From Vicia villosa (Eukaryota; Streptophyta; Magnoliopsida; Fabales; Fabaceae): DNA of 64,000 nt. The stretch is from positions 233,296,625 to 233,360,624 of the forward strand of contig NC_081180.1 in NCBI RefSeq assembly GCF_029867415.1, written 5' to 3'. Each line of letters starts with the position of its first letter. Positions within the stretch are counted from its first letter, which is position 1. The notes under the pieces are model-generated. The model worked only from the letters and a program-made list of their open reading frames with translations. It was not told the DNA's origin and made no database searches. Position numbers and translations under genes: made by a program. This document shows, one piece after another, positions 1 to 12,276 of this stretch.

Positions 1-1912
1 TTCAACTTTTAATATCTCCATTATAAGCATGTTTAAATGAAAGCTAATGCCTTTGTTATCTTTCTGAGATCATATGGAGTAGGTTTAACGTATCACATGT
101 GAGCTTAAAGCACTGAACCATGGTGTGCCATGTTTGAAGCTCAAAGCTTCAATCTTTTTGTTTTCATATTTAACATGCTCAAATGAAGAAACTAACCCCA
201 TATTCATGTTCAGGAGGAAATTTTAAGTAGATTTGGGCTGGTTGTTTTTTTTGTTGGTTCCATTTTTGCAGGTTATGAGCACATGTAAGTTATGGCGTTT
301 CTGCGAAGCAAAAAACGACGGTTTAAACCGCCATAATTCGCGCAGAGAAAAAGCTGAAGGAGACGTATGGAGTAGGTTTAACGTATCACATGTGAGCTTA
401 AAGCCCTGAACCATGGTGTGCCATGTTTGAAGCTCAAAGCTTCAATCTTTTTGTTTTCATATTTAACATGCTCAAATGAAGAAACTAACCCCATATTCAT
501 GTTCAGGAGGAAATTTTAAGTAGATCTGGGCTGGTTGTTTTTTTTGTTGGTTCCATTTTTGCAGGTTATGAGCACATGTAAGTTATGGCGTTTCTGCGAA
601 GCAAAAAACGACGGTTTAAACCGCCATAATTCGCGCAGAGAAAAAGCTGAAGGAGACGGAGGTTGAAGACGACCACGCGTGGTTCGCCAGTAAATATTGA
701 CTCCTCTCTCCGCTCGTGTGGCATCTTCTTGCTGGCCAGTCAACTTTTCAACTCTTCCTCCCTCAATTTCCATTGGTCCACGCAGGATGTGGTGGGCCCA
801 GTCTGACTTTGGTCACCCCCACTAATTTAATGCTTTATTTTTTCCCAAGACTACCATGTGCCTCAAATCACAGCCCTTGGATTGTCACTGTATCATCATC
901 ACACGCTCATAAACACATGAACACCATACTCCCTCATAGATCAAACACACAGGATCACAAATTTAAATATATTTTCTATTTTATTTAATTTTCTTTGTAA
1001 AATTATTTTAAAATAGTTTAAAAAATCAAAAAAATATGCAAAAAATATTTTAGGTTGATAAAATATTGTCTTAATTTTTGACACAAAAATATTTTATTTT
1101 TCTTAATAATTAAAATATTTGTTTAATTAATTAGATAATATTTATATATTTATCTTTTAATTATTTCTAACCTATCAAAAAAATAAGAAAAAAATATTTT
1201 CTTTTTATTAAATTTAGTTTATATATTATAAACTAATTTTGTGCATAATTAGAATATTTTTTCCTTTAAGTTTAATTTATGTGTATAATTATTGGTATAA
1301 TTATATGTTAATTAACTTAATAATTTCAAAATCATTTCAAAAATCACAAAAAAAATTAATTTTATTCTAAAATTAATTTTATTCTAAAAGAGATGGGAAA
1401 GAACCTTATGAACTTAAGGTATACCTCCTAATTGCTTGCTCAATCAAAAACAACAAAAGCTTTTCCACATCACTGTTTTTCAAAACAAACTTTCAAAAGA
1501 CTACACTTTGTATATATCCAAACAAGGATCATTACGAAGTTAAAAATCTTTTTCAAACCATCAAAATATCTTTCGAAAGATTTGTATACATCCGCACAAG
1601 GATCATTACAAAGTTAAATCTTTACAAAATATTTAAAACCACATACAAGCATTTCAAAGCAAGACAAACGATTCAAACAAGTGAGCTAAGCAATTAAGAG
1701 CCCATGGATAACCATAGATACAAAGGGTGCTAACACCTTCCCTTTGTATAACCTACCCCGAACCCAAAATCTCTTTAAGGTCTTTTTCTGTTTCTTTTAT
1801 AAACCTTTCCTTAATTGGATAAAATAAAAGTCGGTGGCGACTCTCTGATTTTCACAACTCAAAAATAAAAAGAAGAGTCAGTTCGCATCCCACAAAAAAA
1901 CCGAGGATTACA
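1..1912 (+). mobile_element. 3' part of the 5' LTR of Ogre element A
   Basis: The window opens inside a long terminal repeat. The sequence is nearly identical to 35438-37567 and ends in TTACA at 1912, immediately before a tRNA-Arg-type primer site, so this is the 5' LTR of the element whose 3' LTR ends at 37567. It differs from that copy by a 293-bp tandem duplication (73-658), a small deletion near 690, and a loss of about 500 bp near 1390 (equivalent to about 36537-37033). Bases 970-1400 are extremely AT-rich. No gene is present; short ORFs here are fortuitous. Confidence 0.9.
73..658 (+). repeat. 293-bp tandem duplication within the LTR
   Basis: Two head-to-tail copies, 73-365 and 366-658, begin with TATGGAGTAGG and differ at only a few sites (for example TTTGGG versus TCTGGG near 230/525). 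The 3' LTR at about 35510-35800 has a single copy, so the duplication arose after element A inserted. Confidence 0.9.
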
Positions 1913-1916
1913 GAAC

Positions 1917-1934
1917 TGGCGACTCTGCTGGGGA
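1917..1934 (+). other. Primer binding site of Ogre element A
   Basis: TGGCGACTCTGCTGGGGA lies 4 nt after the LTR terminus. It has the form published for Ogre elements, complementary to the 3' end of tRNA-Arg, and recurs identically at 57043-57060 after the LTR of element C. Confidence 0.88.
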
Positions 1935-2605
1935 ATTCAAAAAGAAAATGTTTTCAAAAGGGGTTACCTTAGAGATTAGATCACTTCGATGTTTTCAATT
2001 GTTTGTCTTGTTTGCTCTATTTTTCAAAGGTTTGTTTGGGTATTTACTTGTGTGAAAGATTCTAACCCGAATCTCGAGATACTTTAAGTATGTGACAATA
2101 GACCAAGGAAACTGTACGGCATGTACCGATATGGTTAATCTGGTAGTCACCGTTAGTGCGACACTTTGGTCTGTAATGATATCCCTTGAAAACGATCAAG
2201 GAGTATGTTAGGCTTCCGAAATGTCATCCAGCACTAATTTGCCTTAAAACCTTTAGTTGAACTTAACTTGTGGCCTATTAAGTGACTGGCTTTGAAATTG
2301 ATCAAAGTTAGTTATCCTCGAGGAATGTTTTGATCGGCCGTCCGAGTGCCGTATTGAGATGTTGTCTCCAAGGATCATAGAACCCGAATACCATTTTAAG
2401 ACAGGTTTAAACCAACTCAACTTCAGTGGGGAGGGTATCACCTATAAACCTCATGCAAGCCTTTAAACCTAAGGCTATTGTGTGATTTGTTTGTGTTTTC
2501 CACATGTTTGACATCATGACATCATAAGCATCATAAACATATCATTTTTCTCACTAAACATTTCAAGGATCGAAGAGTTTACCTTTGTTCTGTTGTTGCA
2601 GGTAA
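1935..2605 (+). other. Ogre element A 5' leader
   Basis: Untranslated leader between the primer site and ORF1. No long ORF is visible. Bases 2080-2260 (a stretch on the theme CTGTACGGCATGTACC ... CACCGTTAGTGCGAC) match 57190-57320 in the leader of element C, so the leader is conserved between Ogre subfamilies and may hold packaging or translation signals (inference). Confidence 0.75.
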
Positions 2606-3949
2606 ATGACTCCCGCTACCAGAAATTACATCTGGATCAACATCTCAACAGTACCATCTGAACTTAAGGAATTAATATTAGAATTTCCCAGAAATGCTCA
2701 ATTCACCGAGAGGCATGGTCACCTACTCCATTTGGTTACCTCAAAATTTGAAGAAGATATGATACGAGTCTTGTTCCAATTCTTTGATCCCGAGCATCAT
2801 TGTTTTACATTTCCTGATTACCAGCTAGTGCCCACCTTGGAGGAATTCTCTGAACTAATAGGGTTACCTGTTCGAGATCAATTACCTTTCACTGGTTTAG
2901 AAAAGATCCCAAAGCCTGAAATCATTGTCGCTGCCTTACATTTACGAAAGTCAGAAATCGAGTCTAATTGGGAAACAAAGAGTGGAGTCGAGGGTTTGCT
3001 TGCTAAGTTCTTAATGGGAAAGGCTCGATCATTGTTAAAGGATAGGAGTTACCAAGCTTTTGAAGAAGTTGCGGCTCTTTTGATTTATGGGTTGGTTTTA
3101 TTCCCTAATCCCGACCAATTCATAAGTGTGCACGCTATCAACATTTTCTTAACCCACAATCTGGTACCTACTTTGCTGGGAGACATTCTACATTCTCTAC
3201 ACACTCGTACCATGAAAAAGCGAGGAACTCTTATATGTTGCGTACCACTACTGGCTAGATGGTTTACATCACACATTCCCCGATCAATGTTGAGAAACGA
3301 ACAAAGGATGCAATGGTCTCGCAGGATTATGTCTCTGTCTCATTCAGATATCCGGTGGAACAACTTCTTTCAAGAAGACATCACTCTCATTGACCATTGT
3401 GTGGAGTACCCTAATGTGCCACTCCTTGGCATTAGGGGAGGCATCACCTACAATCCCTCTTTAGCTTTGCGCCAATTTAGATATGCACGAAGAAATGGTC
3501 CTCACAACATGATCATCCACGGCATTATGTTCGACTACGAAAATGATTCCCAAAGATATCGACGAAGGTTTATACATGCTTGGGGAAGTGTCTACAAAGT
3601 AGAAAGCAAGACTTTAGGACAATAGAATTCTATTCCCATGGAGCCTTACCTCAAATGGGTGCGTGCTCGTGCTCAGAAGTTCATCATGCCATATCCCGCT
3701 ATCCTACCTATGACCATTGAGCCAGAAATTGAAGGGGAGGAACCTCGAGTTATTCTACATTCGGACATGCCAACTGACCTGGAAGAGTTGCAAAAATCTT
3801 GGGTTCAACTAAAAGGAGAAAGGGACACCTTCAAAGCACACTGTCAAGACTATGAGAGGAAAGTGTTGGAGTTCACCAGACAACTCCATGAAGAACAACA
3901 GATCAACACGTTCCTGGGTGCAAAGAGAAAGCGTCCATGGGAGGCTTGA
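2606..3949 (+). pseudogene. Ogre ORF1 (plant-mobile-domain type protein), one in-frame stop
   Basis: A 448-codon frame starting at an ATG just after a CAGGTAA context, interrupted by one TAG at 3623-3625 and then continuing in the same frame to 3949. The N-terminal 330 residues have the pattern of the plant-mobile/aminotransferase-like domain known from Ogre ORF1 (LTxxLEFSELIGLP-like segment near residues 85-95, several Trp/Arg-rich helices). The last 100 residues are charged and helical and end in a basic KRKRPW tail. ORF1 upstream of gag is diagnostic of Ogre; its biochemical role is unknown. The spacer to gag (3950-4203) contains a purine-rich run at 4000-4045 and nothing else recognisable. 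Confidence 0.85.
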
Positions 3950-4203
3950 AGAGTCCTTTATTTTCTTTATTTGTTGCTTTATCTTGTAAGCTCGAAAGAG
4001 GCAAAGAAAAAAAAAGAAAAAAAGGGGGAAAAGAAAAAGAAATAAAATGTTTGACTAATAAATGTTTGTTTCTCTTTTGTTTAAACAAATTTAAATTCTA
4101 AGATCCTTGAAAACATTGCATATACATTTCATTCATAAACATTGTATAACAGGTTCACATAACATGTTTCTCATCTCCTTACTGTTTATTTCAGTTAGAA
4201 GGG

Positions 4204-4460
4204 ATGGATTCCGAAATAAGCATCAAGAATCTCGAGGCACAAAACGCCCAAGTTCAGATAGCAATTCTGGAGCTAGCAAAGGGGCAACAGGAACTGAAAG
4301 CCCTGATGACCAAGAAGAAAAAGAAGTCCAAGGGATCTGTAGGTTTAAGCCACCTCGTGAGGAAAGTCAGAGTCCCAGCTAGGATACCCAGAAAAGCGCC
4401 AATCCCTGAAGAAGTCGGTGAAGGTGATCAAGAAGACAATCACAGCAACCAGGGTTCTGC

Positions 4461-4513
<53 letters not shown>

Positions 4514-7500
4514 GACGAAGAAGATTATCATTCCGAAGACGAACAGGGTGATAGCAAATACCAGCAGTTGGAAGAACGCATGAAAGCTATGGAGATACAG
4601 AAAATACCTGGTTTAGACTTCAATGATCTTGGACTCGTCTCAGATGTTGTTATCCCTCCAAAGTTCAAAGTCCCTGTCTTTGCAAAGTATGATGGAGTCT
4701 CTTGCCCAAAGCTGCATCTAAGGTCCTATGTAAGAAAGATACAACCTCATACAGCAGATAAAAAGTTGTGGATTCATTTCTTCCAAGAAAGTCTGTCGGG
4801 TACTCAACTCGAGTGGTACTACCAACTAGAAAGTACAAAAGTTCACACCTGGGAAGATCTGGCTGCTGCTTTCTACAAACAGTATCAATACAACGTTGAC
4901 CTTGCACCAACCCGTACTCAACTACGGGGCATGACCATGGCACCAAAAGAAAGTTTCAAAGAGTATGCATAAAAGTGGAGAGATCTAGCTGGAAGGGTTC
5001 AACCTCCCTTATCTGATCGCGAGCTGGTCGACATGTTCATGGGCAATTTAACTGGCCTTTTCTATAGTCATTTGCTGGGAAGCTCGTCGTCAGGTTTCAC
5101 TGACCTGATATTAACTGGAGAGCGTGTCGAAAGTGGCATTCAAAGTAGAAAAATTCAAGTAGGCTCCTCCTCTGGTACTACAAAGAGGCCCATCAGTGGG
5201 AGGAATGAAGTCAATACAGTGCACAGTCAGAAAGGTCGCAAAAGTGAGCATCACCAATCTGTAGGGGCTGTTCTGATATCTGCATCTGCACCTCAAAAAG
5301 ATCAACCGCCGAAATATACGCGTCGACCAGATGCACCGAGAAGAAACTTCACCAAAATCAACATGCCGATCTCTCAAACATTGCAGCACTTGTTAAAAGC
5401 AAATCTGGTTACATTAAAAGATCCTCCAATGAATGTCAACACTTCCTCTCCTAGTTATCGCCCCGACGCAACATGTGCATACCATTCCAATTGTCCTGGA
5501 CATGACGCAGATCACTGTTGGGCCCTGAAAAATAATATCCAAGACATGATAGATGCAGGGGAAATTGAATTTGATCCTCTAGAGACTCCAAATGTCATCA
5601 CTGCGCCTATGCCAAAACACGACAAGACCGTTAATGCTATCATGGACACTGTTTATATCTATGATGTGAGAGAACTGTCAACTCCGCTCCTTGAAATCAA
5701 AAGAAAGCTAATACAAGCTGGTTTATTTCCAGGCTGTGACCCTGATTGCTATTATTGTGTACACCTACCCAATGGTTGTGAAAACCTGAAAAGAGGAATT
5801 CAAAAGTGGATGGATCGTCGTATCATTATGTTTGAGAAACTCCCTTCTATAGACAATTTGTGCGAAGTTTTTTCAAATGGGATGAAGATAGAGGACGTCT
5901 CAGTGGTTTCTAACGTGCCATTGAAAATCCCTACCAAGGCTCCCTTCAAGATTTCAGCTGTACCCAGGGTAGCATCTGTAATCATCACCAATCCGGCTCC
6001 ATTTCCATATTCCTCAGACAAAGCTGTCCCGTGGAGTTATGGCGCTAATGTTTATGTCCATGGAGTTAAACAAGACACCTTGACTGAAGAGGCCGTAAAT
6101 TTTACTGATCCAGCTGTTGATAATATTGTGGGAACTAGTAAGATTACAAGAAGTGGAAGGATCTTTTCGCCAGAAATTTCTCCAAATGTTACTACTACTC
6201 CAGTCCAGGTCCCGGTTCCTAATCAAAATGTCAATACTCAAGGCAAAGAGCCACTAGTTGAACCAGTTCAAGTACCTGTTGAAGTCACTGTTGAAGATCC
6301 TTCGAGGCAAGAAATGGAGGAAATATTGAAAATCATCTGCAAAAGTGATTATGATATTGTTGAACAACTGGGGCACACTGCTTCAAAGATTTCAATGTTA
6401 TCCCTGTTGAAGTATTCGGAAGCTCATGCTAAAGCTCTGATGAAATTCTTGGAAGCTGCACATGTACCACAGGAGATTTCAGTCGACCAGTTTGAAAATT
6501 GTGTTGCCAGTCTAACAATGGATAACGGTCTCGGTTTCTCTGATGCTGATTTAACCCCTGCTGGGAAAAATCACAATAGAGCCCTGCACATCTCTATTGA
6601 ATGTAACGACACCACTTTATCTCATGTGTTGGTAGACAATGGTTCCTCGTTAAATGTGTTACCAAAAGTAGTACTGGAGAAACTTGACTTCGAAGGAGTT
6701 GTGTTACAACCAAGCGATGTTGTGGTAAGAGCCTTCGACGGGTCAACAAGAACAGTATACGGAGAAGTTAAGCTCCCAATCAGAGTGGGCTCTCAGATCT
6801 TTGATTCTACCTTTTACGTGATGGAAATTCATCCAGCGTACTCCTGTTTACTAGGATGCCCTTGGATACATGGGGCAAGCGCTGTAACTTCTACCCTGCA
6901 TCAGAAGTTAAAATATCCGGTAAAAGGCAAGGTTGTCACAGTTTATGGCGAAGAAGAATATGTGGTTAGCCACCTGAGTAACTCCAAGTATGTTGAGATG
7001 GATGGTGAATTCACCGAAACCCCTTGCCAATCTTTTGAGGTGGTTCCTCCAGCCATCTCTACTGCCAAACATATTTCTGCTACTCCTGCTACAAGAATAA
7101 CTCCAACAATGGCTTCTCTCAAAGATGCTAAGGCTGTGATCGAAGAGGGTGGTTGCACAGTATGGGGACAACTCCTTGATGTGCCTTACAAGTTCGATAA
7201 GCTAGGTCTGGGCTATGCTAATGGAACTCGGAAGAATGATCAAAGTCTTCATTCTAGCGGATTAATGTCCCATTTCATCAGCCAAGGAGTAAATGCTATT
7301 GAAGACGACGAAGTGATCTCGAACCATATTACTAAGCAACATCCAAATGAAGTTCCACCCGTTTCCAAGGAGGTTTGGGATACGTTGGGAGAACCAAGCG
7401 GCAAGTACGACTTTCTAGTGAAGTACACTGCTCCGCAGAGTTCTCTGATTGCCATTGAAGACATTGTCCCAACTGGATGGGATGATCAGTTTGAAGATGA

Positions 7501-7528
7501 CATAAGTATCACAGGTTCCATTGCTAAG
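4204..7528 (+). pseudogene. Ogre gag-protease, N-terminal portion (broken)
   Basis: Encodes Gag and aspartic protease of element A, which would form the particle and process the polyprotein. The start at 4204 gives an N-terminal coiled coil (MDSEISIKNLEAQNAQ). Then comes a Lys-rich stretch and a CT-repeat (4465-4511) that changes the reading frame. The retrotransposon capsid domain follows (4620-5100; LEWYYQLES and WEDLAAAF motifs). A zinc-knuckle-like CAYHSNCPGHDADHCW lies at 5475-5522. The protease has active-site VDNGSS at about 6631-6648 and a GCPWIHG flap-side motif near 6860. A single TAA at 4970-4972 replaces a Gln codon. The frame is interrupted at 7528 by the solo LTR and resumes, exactly in phase, at 11484. 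Confidence 0.9.
4465..4511 (+). repeat. (CT)n microsatellite inside the gag reading frame
   Basis: About 23 CT units, translated as Ser-Leu repeats. The upstream gag frame (4204 on) and the capsid frame (4418 on) are different phases that overlap through this tract, so its present length is out of register and breaks gag. Confidence 0.95.
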
Positions 7529-10500
7529 TGTTATACCCCAAAATTTGCCCGCATCTTTTTCAAAAAGAAGACAACAGACTTCTGTCTAAAAATTGGGAGT
7601 TTCATATAATCTTGGATTTTATTTCACAAATATCCTGATTTTTATGAATACTCGGTTTTTTAGAATTTTTCTTATACGGTATTTTGGTTCGCTGTTGAAT
7701 TTATTCTTACCCAAACGCCAATTACTGTTTATCACTTCACACACACTGTTTATTTGAGATTTATTTGCAGATAAATAGTACTGACGCAATTGGTACAAAA
7801 TTAAATTTTTTGCAGGCGCAGAGTCCGGGGATTCAGACTGTACTGGTAACAAGTAAATTATTATTAGTTTTTTGTTTCCCACTAATTTTTCTAACAACTC
7901 ATGTAAATAAATTCTCACCATTAACACAACAAAAAAACAAAAAGGAAAAATTAACTTTAACTATTGAATTTTCACTTTAACTGTTACGTTAATGCCCAGA
8001 CAGCCAGTTGACAGTCAAACTCGCTGACAGCGCGATTCTCCGTGTTTTGCATCATCAATCAAATCAATATTTTGCATTTCAAAATTCCAAGATTTTTGTC
8101 CTAGAAGTCTTCTGATAATCACATGATCAGCAGAGACTCAGCACTGCACAAAAATCAGGTACGCTTAACTGTCTCCTACACAAACAGTCCCTAACTAGGG
8201 TTTTTGTATTTTTTCAGGAGAACAAGTTTTTTGAGACCTCAAATGGATTTCATGGACCTCCATATATCTCAAAGTACCACCATACAAACTTTCAAACTTC
8301 AATTCGCTCAGACGCACAGTCAGCAGCTCAAACAGTCAACAGACGACCAGTTTGACCGAAAAGTCAACAGACAGTCAAAAATGAAAATTTTTGTCAACAA
8401 CCATATTTTGTCAAAAGATTCATCATTTGATCATTGGTTGATCATAATTCATCAAGGAAAGATCAAAATCAACAAAACCCTAAGTTTCAAAATTAGGGTT
8501 TTCTTCTAAAAAGTCAACTGAACTTTGACCGGCCATAACTCTCTCCTCGTTCATTCAAAAAATTCCAACCAAAGCTTGTTTTGAAGGAAATTCAATTATC
8601 TTTCAAATGCAATTGATCCCATGGTCATTGGATTCACCATTTGAAAAATATGAGCTCAAACATTACAAGTCATTTTCAAAGTCAACAAAAAGTGGTTTTT
8701 TGTCAAAGGCCTTAACATCAAGATAACTTCTCCAAATGAAAAAAATTTTCCAAAGTGGCTTGTAGAGGACATCTTGAGGTTTCTAAAAAGTACAAGAACT
8801 CCTTCATATGATCAAAATTGAGGGATTTATGCCTTGTTGAAGTTGGCTATATTTTGGGAAAATGCATGAAACCAACATTGATCAAAAATGTTTTTTTTCC
8901 AAAAGGGGCCAACTTTTCATGATCCAAACATGATTCTAACAATGTTAAGGGCCTCCCACGACCAATCTAAGGCCCATGACATTTTTATTTCTTTTTTGGT
9001 TTAATTTTATTACATTTAAAGTTAAATTAAAGAAGAAATGGTGAAGGATGATGATACCATGCTTCATTCTTAAGCTAAAGCCACCAAAGTTGATCAATAC
9101 TCTGCAGCATGAAGGTACAAAGCAGGCCTAGAGCAAGAGAGACCAAGAAGATCAAGCCATGGTCAAAAATTCAAAGATTTTTAATATAAAAAAATCAAAA
9201 GTTCAAACAAGCAATCAATGCTTCTTAGCTTCAATTTGCAGCACTTCTTTGCTTATAAATGAAGTAGGATACTTCATCAACACAAGACACCCGAAATTAT
9301 ACCAAGAGAATAGCAAAGAAATCCATAAAATTGTCAAAAAAATATCAAATATATGTAATTTTCGTTTTCATATTTCCAGCCACTATCAATACAATATAAT
9401 CATTCTATCACTCTTGTATAACATCATAGGTAAGGTTTGAACTATAACATGTGATAGAAACAACCTCAAACACATGCATAATCATCTTCCTACTTATAAC
9501 CATGTAGCTTTCGTTTTCCTATGTGCACTTAACTATAATACAAACTAATCATTTGAATGGACTCATGGCATGATATAGAGTAGATTTGAGTGATTACATG
9601 CAAGCTCTAACGTGGTTTTGAAGCCCCACCATTTTTGAGCTTCAAACATGTGAAGCTTTCGTTCTCCATGATGCAAGATCCAAATGACAAAACTAACACC
9701 GCTATCATGTTTAGAAGGGTCAAATTAGGTGATATGGGTGGCCCTTGTTCTTTTTTATTTTCATTTTGTAGGTCGTTCAAAAGATTGAAAATTTGAAGGA
9801 AAAATCAGCAAGAAAATCAGCAGCAAAATCCGCAGGTAATATGAAGAAGAAGATGAATAGTAAGTTTGAAAAGTTGACTGCCTGCGTGGCCAGTCTTTGC
9901 TTTTCCATTGGTCCACCTTGCGCGCGTGGGACCCAGCCAGAATAATGAATTCTCCTTGAATTCGGTGCACACCATCCACCATCATATCATGCTCCCTCTT
10001 TATTACAGCCATCAGATCATATTATTGTTTCATCCAACGCTCTCAAACATGCATGTTCACCATGAACACTCAGTCCTCTACCACACAGGATCACAGATTT
10101 AAATATTTTCTATTTTTATCTGATTTAACTTCTAAAATTAATTTAAAATAGTTTTAAAAATCAAAAAAATATAATAAAAATATTTTTAGGTTTATAAAAT
10201 AATCTATTAATTTTTTACACAAAAATATTTTATTTTTATTAATAATTAAAATATTTTGTTTAATTAATTAGTATATATTTATATATTTGCTTTTTAATTA
10301 TTTCAACCTATCAAAAAAATCAGAAAAAATTTGTTCTTTTTATTAAATTTAGTTTATATATTATAGACTAATTTTGTGCATATTTAGAATATTTTTCTCT
10401 TTAAGTTTTAATTATTTGTATAATTGTTTATATAATTATATGTTAATTAGCTTAATAAATTTCCAAAACAACTTCAAAAAATCCAAAAAAAATAGTTTTT

Positions 10501-11478
10501 ATTTTAAAATTAATTAATAAGAAATATGAACATATTTTAGACTTAATTTTAGGTTTAAATTTTATTTCTACCTTCTTTCTCATTTTAATTAAATTAATTA
10601 TGCATTAATTCTAATTAAAATCAACCATCTAAAAAATCCAAAAATACTTCCCTTTATCTCATTGCAATTTAAATTCCTAGATAAAGTGTATAGGTTGTCA
10701 AAATCATGTAAATAGCGTAGTTTACATTTCTCTCACAATCGATGTAATAGCGTAGATTTACTTTCCGCATTTTAAATTCTGTACATATAAAACTGCGTGA
10801 ATGTCAAAGATAAAAACTGAAGCGTTAGATCACTAACTTCAAAGACAAAAATATCTGAATCAAAACACAATCACACTTGCACCTCTTAGGGTAATCCCTC
10901 TGTTACTTTTTTCAAAATCAATTCTACTGTTTCAAATGCAAATCCAAACTTTTGTTTACATCCGGTCAAAGGAGAATTTTCTAAAAGAAATAGGAAAGGA
11001 CCTTATAAACTTAGGGTAGATCTCCTAATTGCTTGCTCAATTCAAATCAAAAAAAGACAACATTTTGTATATATCCAAACAAGGATCATTACGAAATTAA
11101 AGATCTTTTTTCAAAACATCTTTTCGAAAGATAAAGCACTTTGTATACATCCGCACAAGGATCATTACAAAGTTAATTTACAAAGGTATTTTAAAACCAC
11201 ATATAAGCATTTCAAGGCAAGACAAATGATTCAAACAAGTGAGCTAAGCAATTAAGAGCCCATGGATATCCATGGATACAAAGGGGTGCTAATACCTTCC
11301 CTTTGTATAACCTACCCCCGAACCCAAAATCTCTTAAAGGTCTTTTTCTGTTTCTTTTATAAACCTTTCCTTAATTGGATAAAATAAAAGTCGGTGGCGA
11401 CTCTCTGATTTTAAAAACTCAAAAACAAAAGAAGAGTCAGTTCGTATCTCTCACGAGATATAAAAACCGAGGGCGACA
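7529..11478 (+). mobile_element. Solo Ogre LTR with perfect 5-bp target duplication
   Basis: Starts TGTTATACCCC and ends ACA. It is flanked by CTAAG at 7524-7528 and CTAAG at 11479-11483. Removing the LTR and one CTAAG restores the gag-protease frame without a shift. It is 3950 bp, of the same family as the LTRs at 26713 and 42831, but lacks about 700 bp (the 27069-27768 segment of LTR A). There is no internal region, so it is the product of LTR-LTR recombination of a once complete Ogre. A fragmentary 101-codon ORF at 8204-8509 is shared with other copies but lies in the W-box-rich U3 and is probably not a gene. Confidence 0.95.
9254..9260 (+). promoter_or_regulatory. LTR TATA box
   Basis: TATAAAT in the context TTGCTTATAAATGA, conserved at the same LTR position in 35187-35193. 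It marks the probable U3/R boundary; transcription would start about 30 bp downstream (inference). Confidence 0.6.
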
Positions 11479-11483
11479 CTAAG

Positions 11484-12006
11484 CAATATCAAAGTCCACT
11501 TATTCCAAAAGAAGTATGGGATACACTGGGAGAACCAAGTGGCAAGTATGACTTTATGGTGAAGTATTCCGCTCCCCTGAGCTCGCAAATCGCTATTGAA
11601 GACATTATCCCAACTGGATGGGATGAACATTTCGAAGACAATATGACAATCACAAGCCCTGTCACTCCTGAAGAAGTCTGGGAAACACCAAATGGCGAGA
11701 ATGATTTTCTGGTGAAGTACACTGCTCCCCAGAGTGCACAAGTCTCTATCAAAGACATCATCCCAACTGGATGGGACGATCTTATCGAGTATCTCTCTCA
11801 GCCAAAAGAGGTACCTCAGCCTGGGCTCTCATATCCAGCAGAGCATCTTGCTCATCCTGAAGGATCAACAGCTCATCTCGTCACCAAAGAAGTCAATGCT
11901 GTGGAAGACGAAGAAGACAACTGCAACTGGAGCAACTGGATATTCCCTACTACAACAATGGATTGAACAACTGGGAAGCCGAAGATGTTATCTCCTTTGA
12001 TCAGGA
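11484..12006 (+). pseudogene. Ogre gag-protease, C-terminal portion with repeated 50-residue units
   Basis: Continuation of gag-pro after the solo LTR. Together with 7365-7510 upstream it contains three copies of a unit of about 40-50 residues on the theme EVWDTLGEPSGKYDFLVKYT ... IAIEDIIPTGWDD (7365-7510, 11515-11668, 11672-11790). The repeat function is unknown. The frame beginning at 11556 ends at 11966, but the natural C-terminus (NNWEAEDVISFDQE) is in another phase, so there is a one-base-type frameshift near 11930. The last codon runs into the intron donor at 12007. Confidence 0.85.
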
Positions 12007-12276
12007 GTAAATGCAATTTCCTATTTTCGTTGTTTATATGTTCAAAAATAAAAATGGTTCCTGTACTATTGAACCATGAACTTAAAAGCCAGGTGCCTTG
12101 CCCGAAGCACACTAGTCCTTTTTATAAGGGTTTGTCATACCATGATCATATGTTCATTCAATAAAATCATGGGACGTTTGCATATTCAAATTTTGTGATC
12201 CTTTTTGTTTCTTTCTTTACTTTATTCATTTTCAAATAGCTATGTGTTCTTACACACACCCACATAATAAATGCAG
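12007..12276 (+). other. Predicted Ogre intron between protease and reverse transcriptase
   Basis: Donor A|GTAAAT at 12007 and acceptor ATGCAG|A at 12276, 270 nt long, T-rich before the acceptor. Unspliced, the gag-pro frame stops at TAA 12008-12010. Splicing joins the phase of ...SFDQ to ...FTFILDP in frame. Ogre elements are known for an intron at this place that regulates Gag-Pro versus Pol output; the exact sites here are my reading of the sequence. Confidence 0.75.

Noticed and set aside
8204..8509. 88-101-codon ORF conserved in four LTR copies (8204, 28107, 34162, 44264)
   Set aside because: Conservation is that of the LTR itself; the ORF covers W-box repeats, and its C-terminus differs between copies. 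Kept only as part of the U3 description.
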